Shown here: positions 45,978 to 54,569 of the stretch, in pieces
How the letters are laid out: each line of letters opens with the position of its first letter
How positions within the stretch are numbered: the first letter of the stretch is position 1
NCBI GenBank assembly: GCA_937906455.1
Contig: CALCYT010000040.1
Span: forward strand, 1-64,000
Reading direction: 5' to 3'
Source: an uncultured Bacteroidales bacterium
GTDB taxonomy: Bacteria; Bacteroidota; Bacteroidia; Bacteroidales; F082
Length of the DNA: 64,000 bases
The notes under the pieces: model-generated
Told to the model about the DNA's origin: nothing
Seen by the model: the letters and a program-made list of their open reading frames with translations, nothing else
The model's database searches: none
Position numbers and translations under genes: made by a program

Positions 45978-47254
45978 AAAAAGGTCTGGATATACATCTT
46001 GAGGGCACTCCATCAAATGAAATGGAATGTTTTGAGCCGACTTTATGTGCCATCAAACCTCTTGATTTTATTGGTATCTCACCCAAAATGCACGTCATCG
46101 AGGGTGATGAGGTGCAAATAGGTTCGGCCCTGTTTCACGATAAAAACAATGAGAGAATTTTATTCACTTCTCCTGTCTCCGGCAAGGTGAAAGCCATAGT
46201 GAGAGGTGAAAAACGCGCCATTTTACGTGTCGTCATCGAAAATGATTTCAAGAACGAATCCATCGATTTCGGGGCGGCAAATCCCAATACATTGTCTCGT
46301 AATGAACTGATTGACAAAATGTTACGTAGCGGTGTATGGCCAATGCTTCGACAACGTCCTTTTGCCACTATAGCCAATCCCAATGATGCTCCCAAACATA
46401 TCTTTGTCTCTATGTTCGACACAGCACCTTTGGCAATAGATAATGATTATATCATTGAAAATCAATTTGATGCGATAAAGACAGGCTTGCAGGTGTTGTC
46501 AAGGTTTACTGATGGTAAAGTTTATATGGGTATCAGGCATAATTCATTGATATGCAAAGAGTTATCTAATCAGGTCGGGAATGATGATATAATAGCGGTC
46601 GAATTTGACGGCAAGCATCCGGCAGGTAATATCGGCACACAGATAAATGCCATATCACCAATAAACAAAGGTGAAGTCGTGTGGTATTGCTATCCCTGCG
46701 ATGTCATGACAATCGGCAAATTGTTCCTCACAGGAAAATACGACAGCACCCGCATCATCGCCACATCAGGCTCGGCGATAAGAAACCCGCATTATTATAC
46801 GACTAAAATCGGAGCCGACATATCTCCTATATTGAATGTTGACGAAAACAGCCGTATTATAAGCGGTAACGTGTTGACAGGCAGCAACATAACTGATGAC
46901 AGATTCCTTGGTTACCATGATTCTCAAGTCACTGTGATACCGGAAGGCGACAAATACAAACTTTTCGGATGGATTCGACCGGTTTTCAAGCGTTTCACCG
47001 ACACCAACACTCATGGCGACACACGTCCTTACATTATGACAGGAAAATTCGAGAAGGTCTTTCCGTTCGACATCTACCCTATGCAGCTCATCAAGGCTTG
47101 CCTCATCAAAGACATCGATCAGATGGAAGAACTCGGCATCTATGAGATTGACGCTGAAGACTTTGCGCTTTGTGAAGTCATCGACCCGTCAAAAACGCCT
47201 ATTCAGCAAATCATCCGTGAAGGACTTGAATTTATTAGAAAGGAGACGAACTGA
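45959..47254 (+). CDS. nqrA: Na+-translocating NADH:quinone reductase subunit A
   Basis: NqrA is the cytoplasmic quinone-site subunit of Na+-NQR. The 431-residue protein begins IKIKKGLDIHLEGTPS, has the barrel-sandwich segment SPVSGKVKAIVRGEKR, and later SGNVLTGSNI and the C-terminal ALCEVIDPSKTPIQ. The start lies inside the end of the C25 protease gene (19-nt overlap, different frame). I see no separate promoter, so the nqr operon may be read from upstream. Its last base overlaps nqrB. Confidence 0.96.
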   Translation: MDKIKIKKGLDIHLEGTPSNEMECFEPTLCAIKPLDFIGISPKMHVIEGDEVQIGSALFHDKNNERILFTSPVSGKVKAIVRGEKRAILRVVIENDFKNESIDFGAANPNTLSRNELIDKMLRSGVWPMLRQRPFATIANPNDAPKHIFVSMFDTAPLAIDNDYIIENQFDAIKTGLQVLSRFTDGKVYMGIRHNSLICKELSNQVGNDDIIAVEFDGKHPAGNIGTQINAISPINKGEVVWYCYPCDVMTIGKLFLTGKYDSTRIIATSGSAIRNPHYYTTKIGADISPILNVDENSRIISGNVLTGSNITDDRFLGYHDSQVTVIPEGDKYKLFGWIRPVFKRFTDTNTHGDTRPYIMTGKFEKVFPFDIYPMQLIKACLIKDIDQMEELGIYEIDAEDFALCEVIDPSKTPIQQIIREGLEFIRKETN

Positions 47255-48381
47255 TGGGATTAAGGAACTATATTGATAAAATCAAGCCAAACTTCGAGAC
47301 GGGCGGGAAATATGCCAGGTTTCACTCGACTTTCGAGGCTTTTGAGACGTTTTTATACACCCCTGACAAGGTCACGACGAGCGGCTCGCATATCCGTGAC
47401 ACCGTGGATATGAAACGCAACCTGATTACTGTCGTGATAGCACTGATTCCTTGCTTCCTATTCGGGACATGGAACATTGGATACCAGCATTTTCTGTCTT
47501 ATGGTGAAAGCGTAACATTTTGGCACACATTTGGTTACGGACTTTTAAAAATCATCCCGCTCTACTTGGTGAGTTACATCGTAGGACTGACAATTGAATT
47601 CGTCTTTGCGGAAATTCGTCATGAAGATGTAAATGAGGGCTATTTCGTCACCGGATTTCTAATCCCGCTCATCATGCCTGTCGAAGTGCCGCTCTGGATG
47701 CTCGCCCTCGCCGTGGCTTTCGCGGTAATCATAGGGAAAGAGGTCTTCGGTGGCAGCGGCATGAATGTGGTGAATCCCGCACTCTTGGCGAGGGCGTTTC
47801 TGTTCTTCTCCTACCCCTCCAAAATGACAGGCGACAGCGTGTGGATAGCTGATAAAGCTGACGCTTACACAGGCGCGACACCTCTCGGAACAATACTCAA
47901 CGGTGGCGGAGTCAACGAGCTTCCCTCATTGACGGATATGTTTGTGGGCACCATCCCCGGAAGCATTGGCGAGACATCTAAAATAGCTATCTTGATAGGT
48001 GGTATTATACTGATAATCAATGGATTGGCAAGTTGTAGGATAGTCGTTTCAACATTCTTGGGCGCGATCTCCATGGCATTGGTTTTCAATGTCCCGATAT
48101 GCCAACATCTGTTGATGGGCGGTTTCATGTTTGGCACTTTCTTTATGGCGACTGACCCCGTGACTGCAGCTCAGACTAACCCCGGAAAATGGATTTACGG
48201 CTTCCTCATCGGAGCAATAGTGATGCTCATTCGTGTGGCAAATCCCGGCTATCCAGAAGGAATGATGCTCTCAATACTGTTGATGAATATTTTCGCGCCT
48301 CTCATCGACTGGTGCGTGGTGGCTCTCAATATCCGCAGACGCAAAAAACGCTGGGCTGCGGCGGAAAGGAGGTCGAAATGA
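47254..48381 (+). CDS. nqrB: Na+-translocating NADH:quinone reductase subunit B
   Basis: NqrB is the main membrane subunit and probable sodium channel (375 residues). The covalent FMN site is Thr209 in YTGATPLGT. Other family blocks are VFGGSGMNVVNPALLARAF and MGGFMFGTFFMATDPVT. A Shine-Dalgarno-like AAGGAGA precedes the ATG, which overlaps the nqrA stop by one base. Confidence 0.97.
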   Translation: MGLRNYIDKIKPNFETGGKYARFHSTFEAFETFLYTPDKVTTSGSHIRDTVDMKRNLITVVIALIPCFLFGTWNIGYQHFLSYGESVTFWHTFGYGLLKIIPLYLVSYIVGLTIEFVFAEIRHEDVNEGYFVTGFLIPLIMPVEVPLWMLALAVAFAVIIGKEVFGGSGMNVVNPALLARAFLFFSYPSKMTGDSVWIADKADAYTGATPLGTILNGGGVNELPSLTDMFVGTIPGSIGETSKIAILIGGIILIINGLASCRIVVSTFLGAISMALVFNVPICQHLLMGGFMFGTFFMATDPVTAAQTNPGKWIYGFLIGAIVMLIRVANPGYPEGMMLSILLMNIFAPLIDWCVVALNIRRRKKRWAAAERRSK

Positions 48382-48935
48382 GCGACAGATATATCTTCCG
48401 TTATATCACAATCCTTGTCGTGATAGTGTCGGTGTTGCTGTCCGCTGCCGCGATGTGGCTCCAACCTTACCAGAAACGCAACGAGCTTAACGAAAAACGT
48501 GTCAATATCCTGAAAGCGGCCGGAATTACTGATGTTAACGACAATAATGCGGAAATTCTTTTTCAAAAACATTGCACCGCCAAGCATGATGGCAACCTTC
48601 CTTATTACGTCATTGATGACACAATCACCGTCATACCAATGCGCGGCAACGGCCTGTGGGGACCAATATGGGGTTACATAGGCTTGTCTGATGATTTTGA
48701 GACAGTCGTGGGTGCCGTCTTCGACCATAAATCAGAGACACCTGGCCTGGGTGCCGAGATAACCACCGACGGTTTCCAACGACAGTTCTCAGGAAAAGAA
48801 CTTCAAAAGAATGGCAACGATTATTTCGTTGAAGTCGATGCCATTGCAGGCGCGACACGCACTTCTGACGGAGTGAAGTTGATGATAAAGAACACTTTAG
48901 AAGAATATAAGACAATTTTTGAATGCAATGAGTAA
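48378..48935 (+). CDS. nqrC: Na+-translocating NADH:quinone reductase subunit C
   Basis: NqrC carries the second covalent FMN, here on Thr160 in AIAGATRTSDG. It has one N-terminal helix (YITILVVIVSVLLSAAAMWL) and the FMN-binding periplasmic domain with KSETPGLGAEI. At 185 residues it is shorter than typical NqrC proteins (usually well over 200). I chose the ATG at 48378 because it overlaps the nqrB stop (ATGA) and has a strong AGGAGG (48367-48372) 5 nt upstream. The longer open frame is antisense-like sequence inside nqrB. Confidence 0.95.
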   Translation: MSDRYIFRYITILVVIVSVLLSAAAMWLQPYQKRNELNEKRVNILKAAGITDVNDNNAEILFQKHCTAKHDGNLPYYVIDDTITVIPMRGNGLWGPIWGYIGLSDDFETVVGAVFDHKSETPGLGAEITTDGFQRQFSGKELQKNGNDYFVEVDAIAGATRTSDGVKLMIKNTLEEYKTIFECNE

Positions 48936-49533
48936 GAATTGGAATCTGATAACGGCTCCTTTGCGCAAAGCCAACCCGGTCACAGTGCTGATATTGGGCA
49001 TCTGCTCGTCGCTGGCAGTCACGGCGAAACTTAAGCCCGCCATAGTAATGGCATTGTCAGTGACGGTGGTGACAGCCTTGTCTAACCTCGTCATCTCATT
49101 GCTGCGCAAAGGCATACCATCAAAAATTCGTATCATCGTACAACTCATTGTCGTAGCCGCCTTGGTGATTTTAGTGGACCAGTTTCTGAAAGCCTTCATG
49201 TATGATGTGAGTAAGCAACTGTCTGTTTTTGTGGGTCTTATCATCACGAATTGCATTGTGATGGGGCGTTTGGAGGCGTTTGCGATGTCGCATAACCCTT
49301 GGGAGTCGCTCCTCGACGGCGTAGGCAACGGCTTGGGCTATGGCTCGATTCTCGTCATAGTGGCGTTTTTCAGGGAGATTCTCGGCTCCGGGACGCTGTT
49401 AGGTGTTCAAGTCATACCTCAAGGACTGTATGATTTCGGATATATCAATAACGGCTTGATGATATTACCTCCTATGGCATTGATAATCATAGGGATAATA
49501 ATCTGGCTACAAAAGTCGGAGGAGGAGAGATGA
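48928..49533 (+). CDS. nqrD: Na+-translocating NADH:quinone reductase subunit D
   Basis: NqrD is a membrane core subunit homologous to RnfE, with 201 residues and about six helices. It shows NPVTVLILGICSSLAVTAKL with the conserved Cys, and ITNCIVMGRLEAFAMS. The ATG at 48928 overlaps the end of nqrC by 8 nt; a TTG three codons earlier is a weaker alternative. Confidence 0.95.
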   Translation: MSKNWNLITAPLRKANPVTVLILGICSSLAVTAKLKPAIVMALSVTVVTALSNLVISLLRKGIPSKIRIIVQLIVVAALVILVDQFLKAFMYDVSKQLSVFVGLIITNCIVMGRLEAFAMSHNPWESLLDGVGNGLGYGSILVIVAFFREILGSGTLLGVQVIPQGLYDFGYINNGLMILPPMALIIIGIIIWLQKSEEER

Positions 49534-50147
49534 TGGATACATTAGGCATTTTCTTCCGCTCGATTTTCATCGACAACATGGTCTTCGCATACTTTCTCGG
49601 CATGTGCTCTTTCCTCGCCGTCTCAAAGAACGTGAAGACATCATTCGGGCTTGGTGTGGCCGTAACCGTAGTGCTGGTTATCACTGTGCCGGTGAATTAT
49701 CTCCTCGACAAATATATCCTCTCAGAAGGCGCGTTGTCGTGGATAAGTCCGGCATTTGCAGATGTGTCGCTCGACTTTCTCAGTTTCATCATTTTCATCG
49801 CCATAATAGCAGCTATAGTACAGATTCTGGAGATGGTAATTGAGAAATACAGCCCTACTTTATATAACGCCTTAGGGATTTTCCTCCCCTTGATAGCCGT
49901 CAACTGTGCCATTTTGGGAGCCAGCCTCTTTATGCAGGAAAAACATTATGTCACTGTAGGTCAATCACTTGCATATGGACTTGGCTCAGGGATAGGTTGG
50001 CTTGTGGCAATTGTCGGCATGGCGGCCATAAGAGAGAGAATAAGATACTCGAAGATACCGAAACGTATGCAAGGCACCGGTATCGCATTCATTATCACAG
50101 GTTTAATGGGAATAGCTTTCATGGCTTTCCTCGGAATAAATATCTAA
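49530..50147 (+). CDS. nqrE: Na+-translocating NADH:quinone reductase subunit E
   Basis: NqrE is homologous to RnfA and pairs with NqrD around a 2Fe-2S centre. The 205 residues include IFIDNMVFAYFLGMCSFLAVSK and LPLIAVNCAILGASL. Two adjacent ATGs (49530, 49533) follow a purine-rich GGAGGAGGAG Shine-Dalgarno at the end of nqrD, which it overlaps by 4 nt. Confidence 0.96.
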   Translation: MMDTLGIFFRSIFIDNMVFAYFLGMCSFLAVSKNVKTSFGLGVAVTVVLVITVPVNYLLDKYILSEGALSWISPAFADVSLDFLSFIIFIAIIAAIVQILEMVIEKYSPTLYNALGIFLPLIAVNCAILGASLFMQEKHYVTVGQSLAYGLGSGIGWLVAIVGMAAIRERIRYSKIPKRMQGTGIAFIITGLMGIAFMAFLGINI

Positions 50148-50148
50148 A

Positions 50149-51393
50149 ATGAGCACATCATCAATCATATTAACAGGCGTCATTGTGTTTCTCATAGCGG
50201 TGCTGATTCCGGTGGCGATACTTATTTTCGTGAAAAAACGTCTCAGCCCCAAAGGTGATGTCAGGATTAGTGTCAACGATGAGCGGGAACTTGATGTCAC
50301 GCCGGGCGGCACTTTGCTTCAGACTCTTGCCGAACAACAGATTTTTCTGCCATCGGCTTGCGGCGGCAAAGGCAACTGTGGCATGTGCAAATGCCGAGTT
50401 TTGCAAGGTGGCGGCTCCATTCTGCCAACAGAGAAAGGTTTTTTCAGCCGTAAAGAGCAACTCGACAACTGGAGGTTGGGATGCCAAGTTAAGGTGCGCG
50501 AAGACCTTAAAATATTCATAAACCCTCAGATATTCGGCATCAAAAAATGGGAATGCACTGTCGTGAGTAACCGTAACATCGCCACATTTATCAAGGAATT
50601 TGTGGTGCAATTGCCTGAGGGCGAACGTCTTACATTCCAGTCCGGGAGCTATATCCAGATTGACGTGCCAAAATGTGTTGTCAATTACAATGACATTGCA
50701 GTGGACGAAGAATACCGTCAGGACTGGGAGAGATATCACATGTTCGACCTGATCATGCGCAACAACGAGCCGCAATTCAGGGCATATTCCATGGCAAGTT
50801 ATCCTGCCGAAGACAACATCATCAAGCTCAACGTGCGCATCGCCACACCTCCATTCGACAGGAAAAACGGCGGTTTCATGAAAGTCAACCCCGGCGTTTG
50901 CTCATCATACATATATTCGCTTAAGCCCGGCGACAAAGTCACAATAAGCGGTCCTTACGGTGAGTTTCATATCAAAGACACTGAACGTGAGATTATCTTC
51001 ATCGGCGGCGGCGCGGGAATGGCCCCAATGCGCTCGCATATCTTGGATTTGTTCCTTACCAAGCACACCAAGAGAAAAATATCGTATTGGTATGGAGGAC
51101 GCTCCTTGCGTGAGCTTTTCTACACCGACGATTTCAAAAAAATCGAGGATGAAAATACAAACTTCAAGTTCAATATCGCCTTGTCATCACCTCTTCCTGA
51201 AGATAATTGGAGCGGATATGTCGGCAACATCCATGAGGTGTTGTTCGAGAATTACCTAAAAAACCATCCCGAGCCTGAAGAAATCGAGTATTATCTGTGC
51301 GGCCCGCCGATGATGACTAACGCTGTGCTTGCCATGCTCGACAATCTCGGTGTACCGAAAGAAAATATCCTTTTTGATGATTTTGGTGCCTAA
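50149..51393 (+). CDS. nqrF: Na+-translocating NADH:quinone reductase subunit F
   Basis: NqrF takes electrons from NADH. The 414 residues have an N-terminal helix, a 2Fe-2S ferredoxin domain (SACGGKGNCGMCKC plus a later Cys in LGCQV), an FAD domain (FRAYSMASYP) and an NADH domain (IIFIGGGAGMAPMRSH, YYLCGPPMMTNAV). It ends the nqrABCDEF operon. No clear terminator follows; instead there is a repeat-rich intergenic region. Confidence 0.97.
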   Translation: MSTSSIILTGVIVFLIAVLIPVAILIFVKKRLSPKGDVRISVNDERELDVTPGGTLLQTLAEQQIFLPSACGGKGNCGMCKCRVLQGGGSILPTEKGFFSRKEQLDNWRLGCQVKVREDLKIFINPQIFGIKKWECTVVSNRNIATFIKEFVVQLPEGERLTFQSGSYIQIDVPKCVVNYNDIAVDEEYRQDWERYHMFDLIMRNNEPQFRAYSMASYPAEDNIIKLNVRIATPPFDRKNGGFMKVNPGVCSSYIYSLKPGDKVTISGPYGEFHIKDTEREIIFIGGGAGMAPMRSHILDLFLTKHTKRKISYWYGGRSLRELFYTDDFKKIEDENTNFKFNIALSSPLPEDNWSGYVGNIHEVLFENYLKNHPEPEEIEYYLCGPPMMTNAVLAMLDNLGVPKENILFDDFGA

Positions 51394-51395
51394 AT

Positions 51396-51538
51396 TTCAC
51401 CCCAAGAAGAATTTTTTTCACCCCTAAAATGGATATTTCACCCCATTTTATGTATTATTTTTAATTCATTCACCCCTAAAATCGGCATATTCATCCCTAA
51501 ATAGGCGTTTTTATCCCATTTTTCACCCCATTCATCCC
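51396..51538. repeat. Array of TTCACCCC/TTCATCCC motifs with helical spacing
   Basis: Seven copies start at 51396, 51417, 51437, 51469, 51490, 51522 and 51531. The distances are 21, 20, 32, 21, 32 and 9 nt, close to multiples of 10.5 bp, so the motifs face one side of the helix. A further partial copy (TTATCCC) starts at 51511. The region lies between nqrF and the fadD promoter. It may be a regulator-binding array or a degenerate tandem repeat. Confidence 0.7.
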
Positions 51539-51566
51539 TTTATTTTTTGTGGGTTAAAAATATATT

Positions 51567-51574
51567 TAATTTTG
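51567..51574 (+). promoter_or_regulatory. fadD promoter -7 box
   Basis: TAATTTTG lies 19 nt before the fadD ATG. A TTTTTTG at 51543-51549 is a possible -33 box, 17 nt upstream, slightly short. Confidence 0.6.
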
Positions 51575-51593
51575 TGGCGATTTAAAAGCTAAA

Positions 51594-53369
51594 ATGATGG
51601 AAGAGAAACGCATTTTTGACATTCTTACGACCTATTTGAAAAAGTATCCGAAACAAGACATCGCTCTTGCTAAGAAAGACAATGGCATTTGGAGAAAATA
51701 CAGCATACAAGAATACGTCGAAACCACAAATATCATCAGCTATGCCTTGATAAAATTGGGAATCCAGAAAGATGACAAGGTCGCGATAATAAGCAGCAAC
51801 AGTCCCGAGTGGAATATTTTGGACATGGCCATTCAGCAAGTCGGTGCCGTCACAGTACCTATCTACCCTACTATCAGCAAAGAAGACTACCGCGTGGTGA
51901 TCAACAACAGTGAGGCTAAGTTTGTGATGGTTGAAGGATTATGCGTTTTGAATAAGATTGAGGACATCATCAACGATATACCTTCTTTGAAGATGATTTA
52001 CACTTTCGTAAAACGTGGCGACCACCCTATTTGGGACGATTTGCTCGCATTAGGAAGGGAAAATCCGAATCCTGAAGAGTTAGAGCGACGGAAAGAGTCG
52101 GTGGGGAGCGACGATTGCGCCACCATCATATACACTTCGGGAACAACAGGTACACCCAAGGGCGTCATGCTGTCGCACGCCAATATTCTCGGACAAATCG
52201 AGAATCTGCGCCAGACACCATCACCCACCTCAAAGCGCGCGTTGAGTTTCCTCCCGATATGCCACGCCTACGAGAGGATGTTAGTCTATCTGTATCAATA
52301 TCTTGGGATGTCAGTTTATTATGCTGAGAGTGTCGCCACCATCGCCAATGACATGAAAGAGATACATCCCACCATGATGTCATGCGTGCCTCGTCTGCTG
52401 GAGAAGATATATATCAAGGTGAAACAATCCGGACAAAAGCAAAAAGGACTTTCAAAGGCGATATTCTATTGGGCGATGAACATCGCCGACAGTTATACCG
52501 TTGACGGACGCAGTTTGTTCTACAATCTCAAACGTTGGATTGCCGACAAGCTCGTTTACCGCAAGATTCGCAAGACTTTAGGTGCGGAATGTTTCGACAT
52601 CGTCGTTTCCGGGGCGGCCAGCATACAAAAGAATATCAGCGCGTTCTTCTCCGCCATCAGGATGCCTGTCTTTGAAGGCTATGGCATGACGGAATGCTCT
52701 CCCGTGATTTGCGTAAGCTCGCGACTGCTTCATGCGAGGGAAGCGGGGTTTGTGGGGCCAGCATTGCCGGGAGTGGAGGTGAAAATAACGGAAAACGGTG
52801 AGATTATTTGCCGCGGACACAATGTGATGATGGGTTACTACAAACAACCTGCGCTGACAGCAGAAGTCATCGACCAAGACGGGTGGTTCCATACAGGCGA
52901 CCTCGGGGAATTCAACAAATACGGCAGTCTGCGCATCACAGGACGCATGAAGAACCTTTTCAAGACATCGTTGGGCAAATATATCAACCCCGACATTATA
53001 GAGAATAAGTTCACAGAATCAGGTTTCTTCGAAAACGTGGTGGTGTTCGGCGAAAACGAGAAATTCGCCGCCGCACTCATCGTGCCCGACTTCTCTTTTG
53101 TGAAGGACTGGTGCGCGAAACACGACATTAAATTCACTACCAATGAGTCAGTCATCAATCTTAAGGAGGTGAAAGACCGTCTTGTGAAAGAGGTGCAGAA
53201 AATCAACAGTTTCTTCGGCGACACCGAGAAAATCAAGCGGTTCAAGTTCATCTCCGACGAATGGAGCACCGCCAACGGCATCCTCACCCCCACTCTGAAA
53301 GTGAAACGCTCAGTGATTCTTCAGAAATATCAAGATGTGATTAATAGGATGTACCAAGGAGGAGACTGA
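51594..53369 (+). CDS. fadD: Long-chain acyl-CoA synthetase (AMP-binding)
   Basis: This enzyme activates fatty acids to acyl-CoA through an acyl-adenylate. The 591 residues have the P-loop-like IIYTSGTTGTPKGVMLSH, the YGMTECSPVI motif, FHTGDLGEF and GRMKNLFKTSLGKYINP with the hinge and catalytic lysine region. The FAA1-like form of this length is common in Bacteroidetes. The exact chain-length preference cannot be read. Its 3' end overlaps the convergent OmpA gene by 29 nt. Confidence 0.92.
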   Translation: MMEEKRIFDILTTYLKKYPKQDIALAKKDNGIWRKYSIQEYVETTNIISYALIKLGIQKDDKVAIISSNSPEWNILDMAIQQVGAVTVPIYPTISKEDYRVVINNSEAKFVMVEGLCVLNKIEDIINDIPSLKMIYTFVKRGDHPIWDDLLALGRENPNPEELERRKESVGSDDCATIIYTSGTTGTPKGVMLSHANILGQIENLRQTPSPTSKRALSFLPICHAYERMLVYLYQYLGMSVYYAESVATIANDMKEIHPTMMSCVPRLLEKIYIKVKQSGQKQKGLSKAIFYWAMNIADSYTVDGRSLFYNLKRWIADKLVYRKIRKTLGAECFDIVVSGAASIQKNISAFFSAIRMPVFEGYGMTECSPVICVSSRLLHAREAGFVGPALPGVEVKITENGEIICRGHNVMMGYYKQPALTAEVIDQDGWFHTGDLGEFNKYGSLRITGRMKNLFKTSLGKYINPDIIENKFTESGFFENVVVFGENEKFAAALIVPDFSFVKDWCAKHDIKFTTNESVINLKEVKDRLVKEVQKINSFFGDTEKIKRFKFISDEWSTANGILTPTLKVKRSVILQKYQDVINRMYQGGD

Positions 53370-54540
53370 CTTCCACCCTTCTGTTTTTAGCCTTGTCAGA
53401 CTCGTTGTCGTTTGGCGCGACAGGATGTTCGGCGCCATAGCCGGCGACGCTAATCCTCGAATCGGCGACACCTCGGCTCACAAGAGCGTTTTTCACCGAC
53501 TCGGCACGCGCCACCGAGAGCTTGAGGTTATGCTCATCAGTGCCACTGTCATCAGTGAAGCCGGAGATGTGAATGTTCACAAACATATTGTCTTTCAGAT
53601 AATTAGCAAGAGAATCAATTGAAAGATACGACGATTCCATAAGTGTGGAACTGTCGAACTCAAAGTGTATGTCTCGCATCACGAAAGGAGTTGTGTCAAT
53701 AGTTGTCGGTACGTCAACTTCTTGAAAATCAAAGATATATATGTCAAAACCGCCAATGCCGCCCTCACGGTCAGATGAGACATAGCATTTTCTGCCGTCG
53801 GCACTCACTCTGAAACTAATCTCGTTTTTGCTTGAATTTATCGGCTCGCCGAGGTTCTCAGGTTCGCCCCATGAGCCATCAGACAATCTCCTGCACATGA
53901 AAATATCATATCCCCCCATCCCATCATGACCTTCAGAGGCAAAATATAAAATGGTGCCTTTGCTGTTGACAAAAGGACTCATCTCTCCAAACCTTGTGTT
54001 CGTCACGCCAATGGCTGTTGGGACGCTCCATTCCCCCTGTGAGTACCTGCTAAAATAAAGGTTGCTCTTATATTGCCGAGTGTCGCGGACAAAGTAAAGC
54101 TCCTTGCCGTCGGCACTGAGATATGGCTGTGACTCCATAGTGACAGAGTTGATTGGTTTTCCAATGTTGACAGGGGTAACCCATTGGTTATCAATATAAT
54201 CGGAATAATAAATATCACCTCTGCCTAATCCATCGGGATAATCGATGCCAACAAAATACATTCTTTGCAAATCGGATGTAAAACATGCGGCTCCGATACC
54301 ACGGTCGTATAAACAATTGATATTCAATGGTTTTGCAGGCATGAAATTGTCATCGACTATCTCCGATGTATATACGAACTCCGTGATATTTCTTCGTGTG
54401 AAAACAATGCCTTTGCTTTCAGGAAGTATGTAGTTGATGTATTCGTCGCCTTCAGTGTTAATATTGCCTCCAAGATTTTGAGCATTACCCGACAAAGACG
54501 AAAACGAAACTATTGTCAGTCCTAATACACTGACAATCAA
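53341..54540 (-). CDS. PD40 beta-propeller / OmpA-family outer-membrane protein
   Basis: This 399-residue envelope protein has WD40-like PD40 repeats (about 80-270; ESQPYLSADGKELYFV, EMSPFVNSKGTILYFAS, EISFRVSADGRKCYVSSD). A C-terminal OmpA peptidoglycan-binding domain follows (HFEFDSSTL, ISGFTDDSGTDEHNLKLSVARAESV, KNRRVEVSL). The combination resembles PorE-type proteins linked to T9SS, which suits a genome with T9SS cargo, but that link is inference. The start is uncertain: the frame has only TTG at 54540, with signal-like sequence (LIVSVLGLTIVSFSSLSGNAQ) and possibly usable residues upstream overlapping folD, but no ATG. Confidence 0.85.
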   Translation of the reverse strand: MIVSVLGLTIVSFSSLSGNAQNLGGNINTEGDEYINYILPESKGIVFTRRNITEFVYTSEIVDDNFMPAKPLNINCLYDRGIGAACFTSDLQRMYFVGIDYPDGLGRGDIYYSDYIDNQWVTPVNIGKPINSVTMESQPYLSADGKELYFVRDTRQYKSNLYFSRYSQGEWSVPTAIGVTNTRFGEMSPFVNSKGTILYFASEGHDGMGGYDIFMCRRLSDGSWGEPENLGEPINSSKNEISFRVSADGRKCYVSSDREGGIGGFDIYIFDFQEVDVPTTIDTTPFVMRDIHFEFDSSTLMESSYLSIDSLANYLKDNMFVNIHISGFTDDSGTDEHNLKLSVARAESVKNALVSRGVADSRISVAGYGAEHPVAPNDNESDKAKNRRVEVSLLLGTSY

Positions 54541-54569
54541 TATCTTACTATAGTAATTTGTAGTTATGG

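Noticed and set aside
48189..48377. Upstream extension of nqrC
   Set aside because: It lies within nqrB in another frame; the start at 48378 has a strong Shine-Dalgarno and an ATGA overlap.
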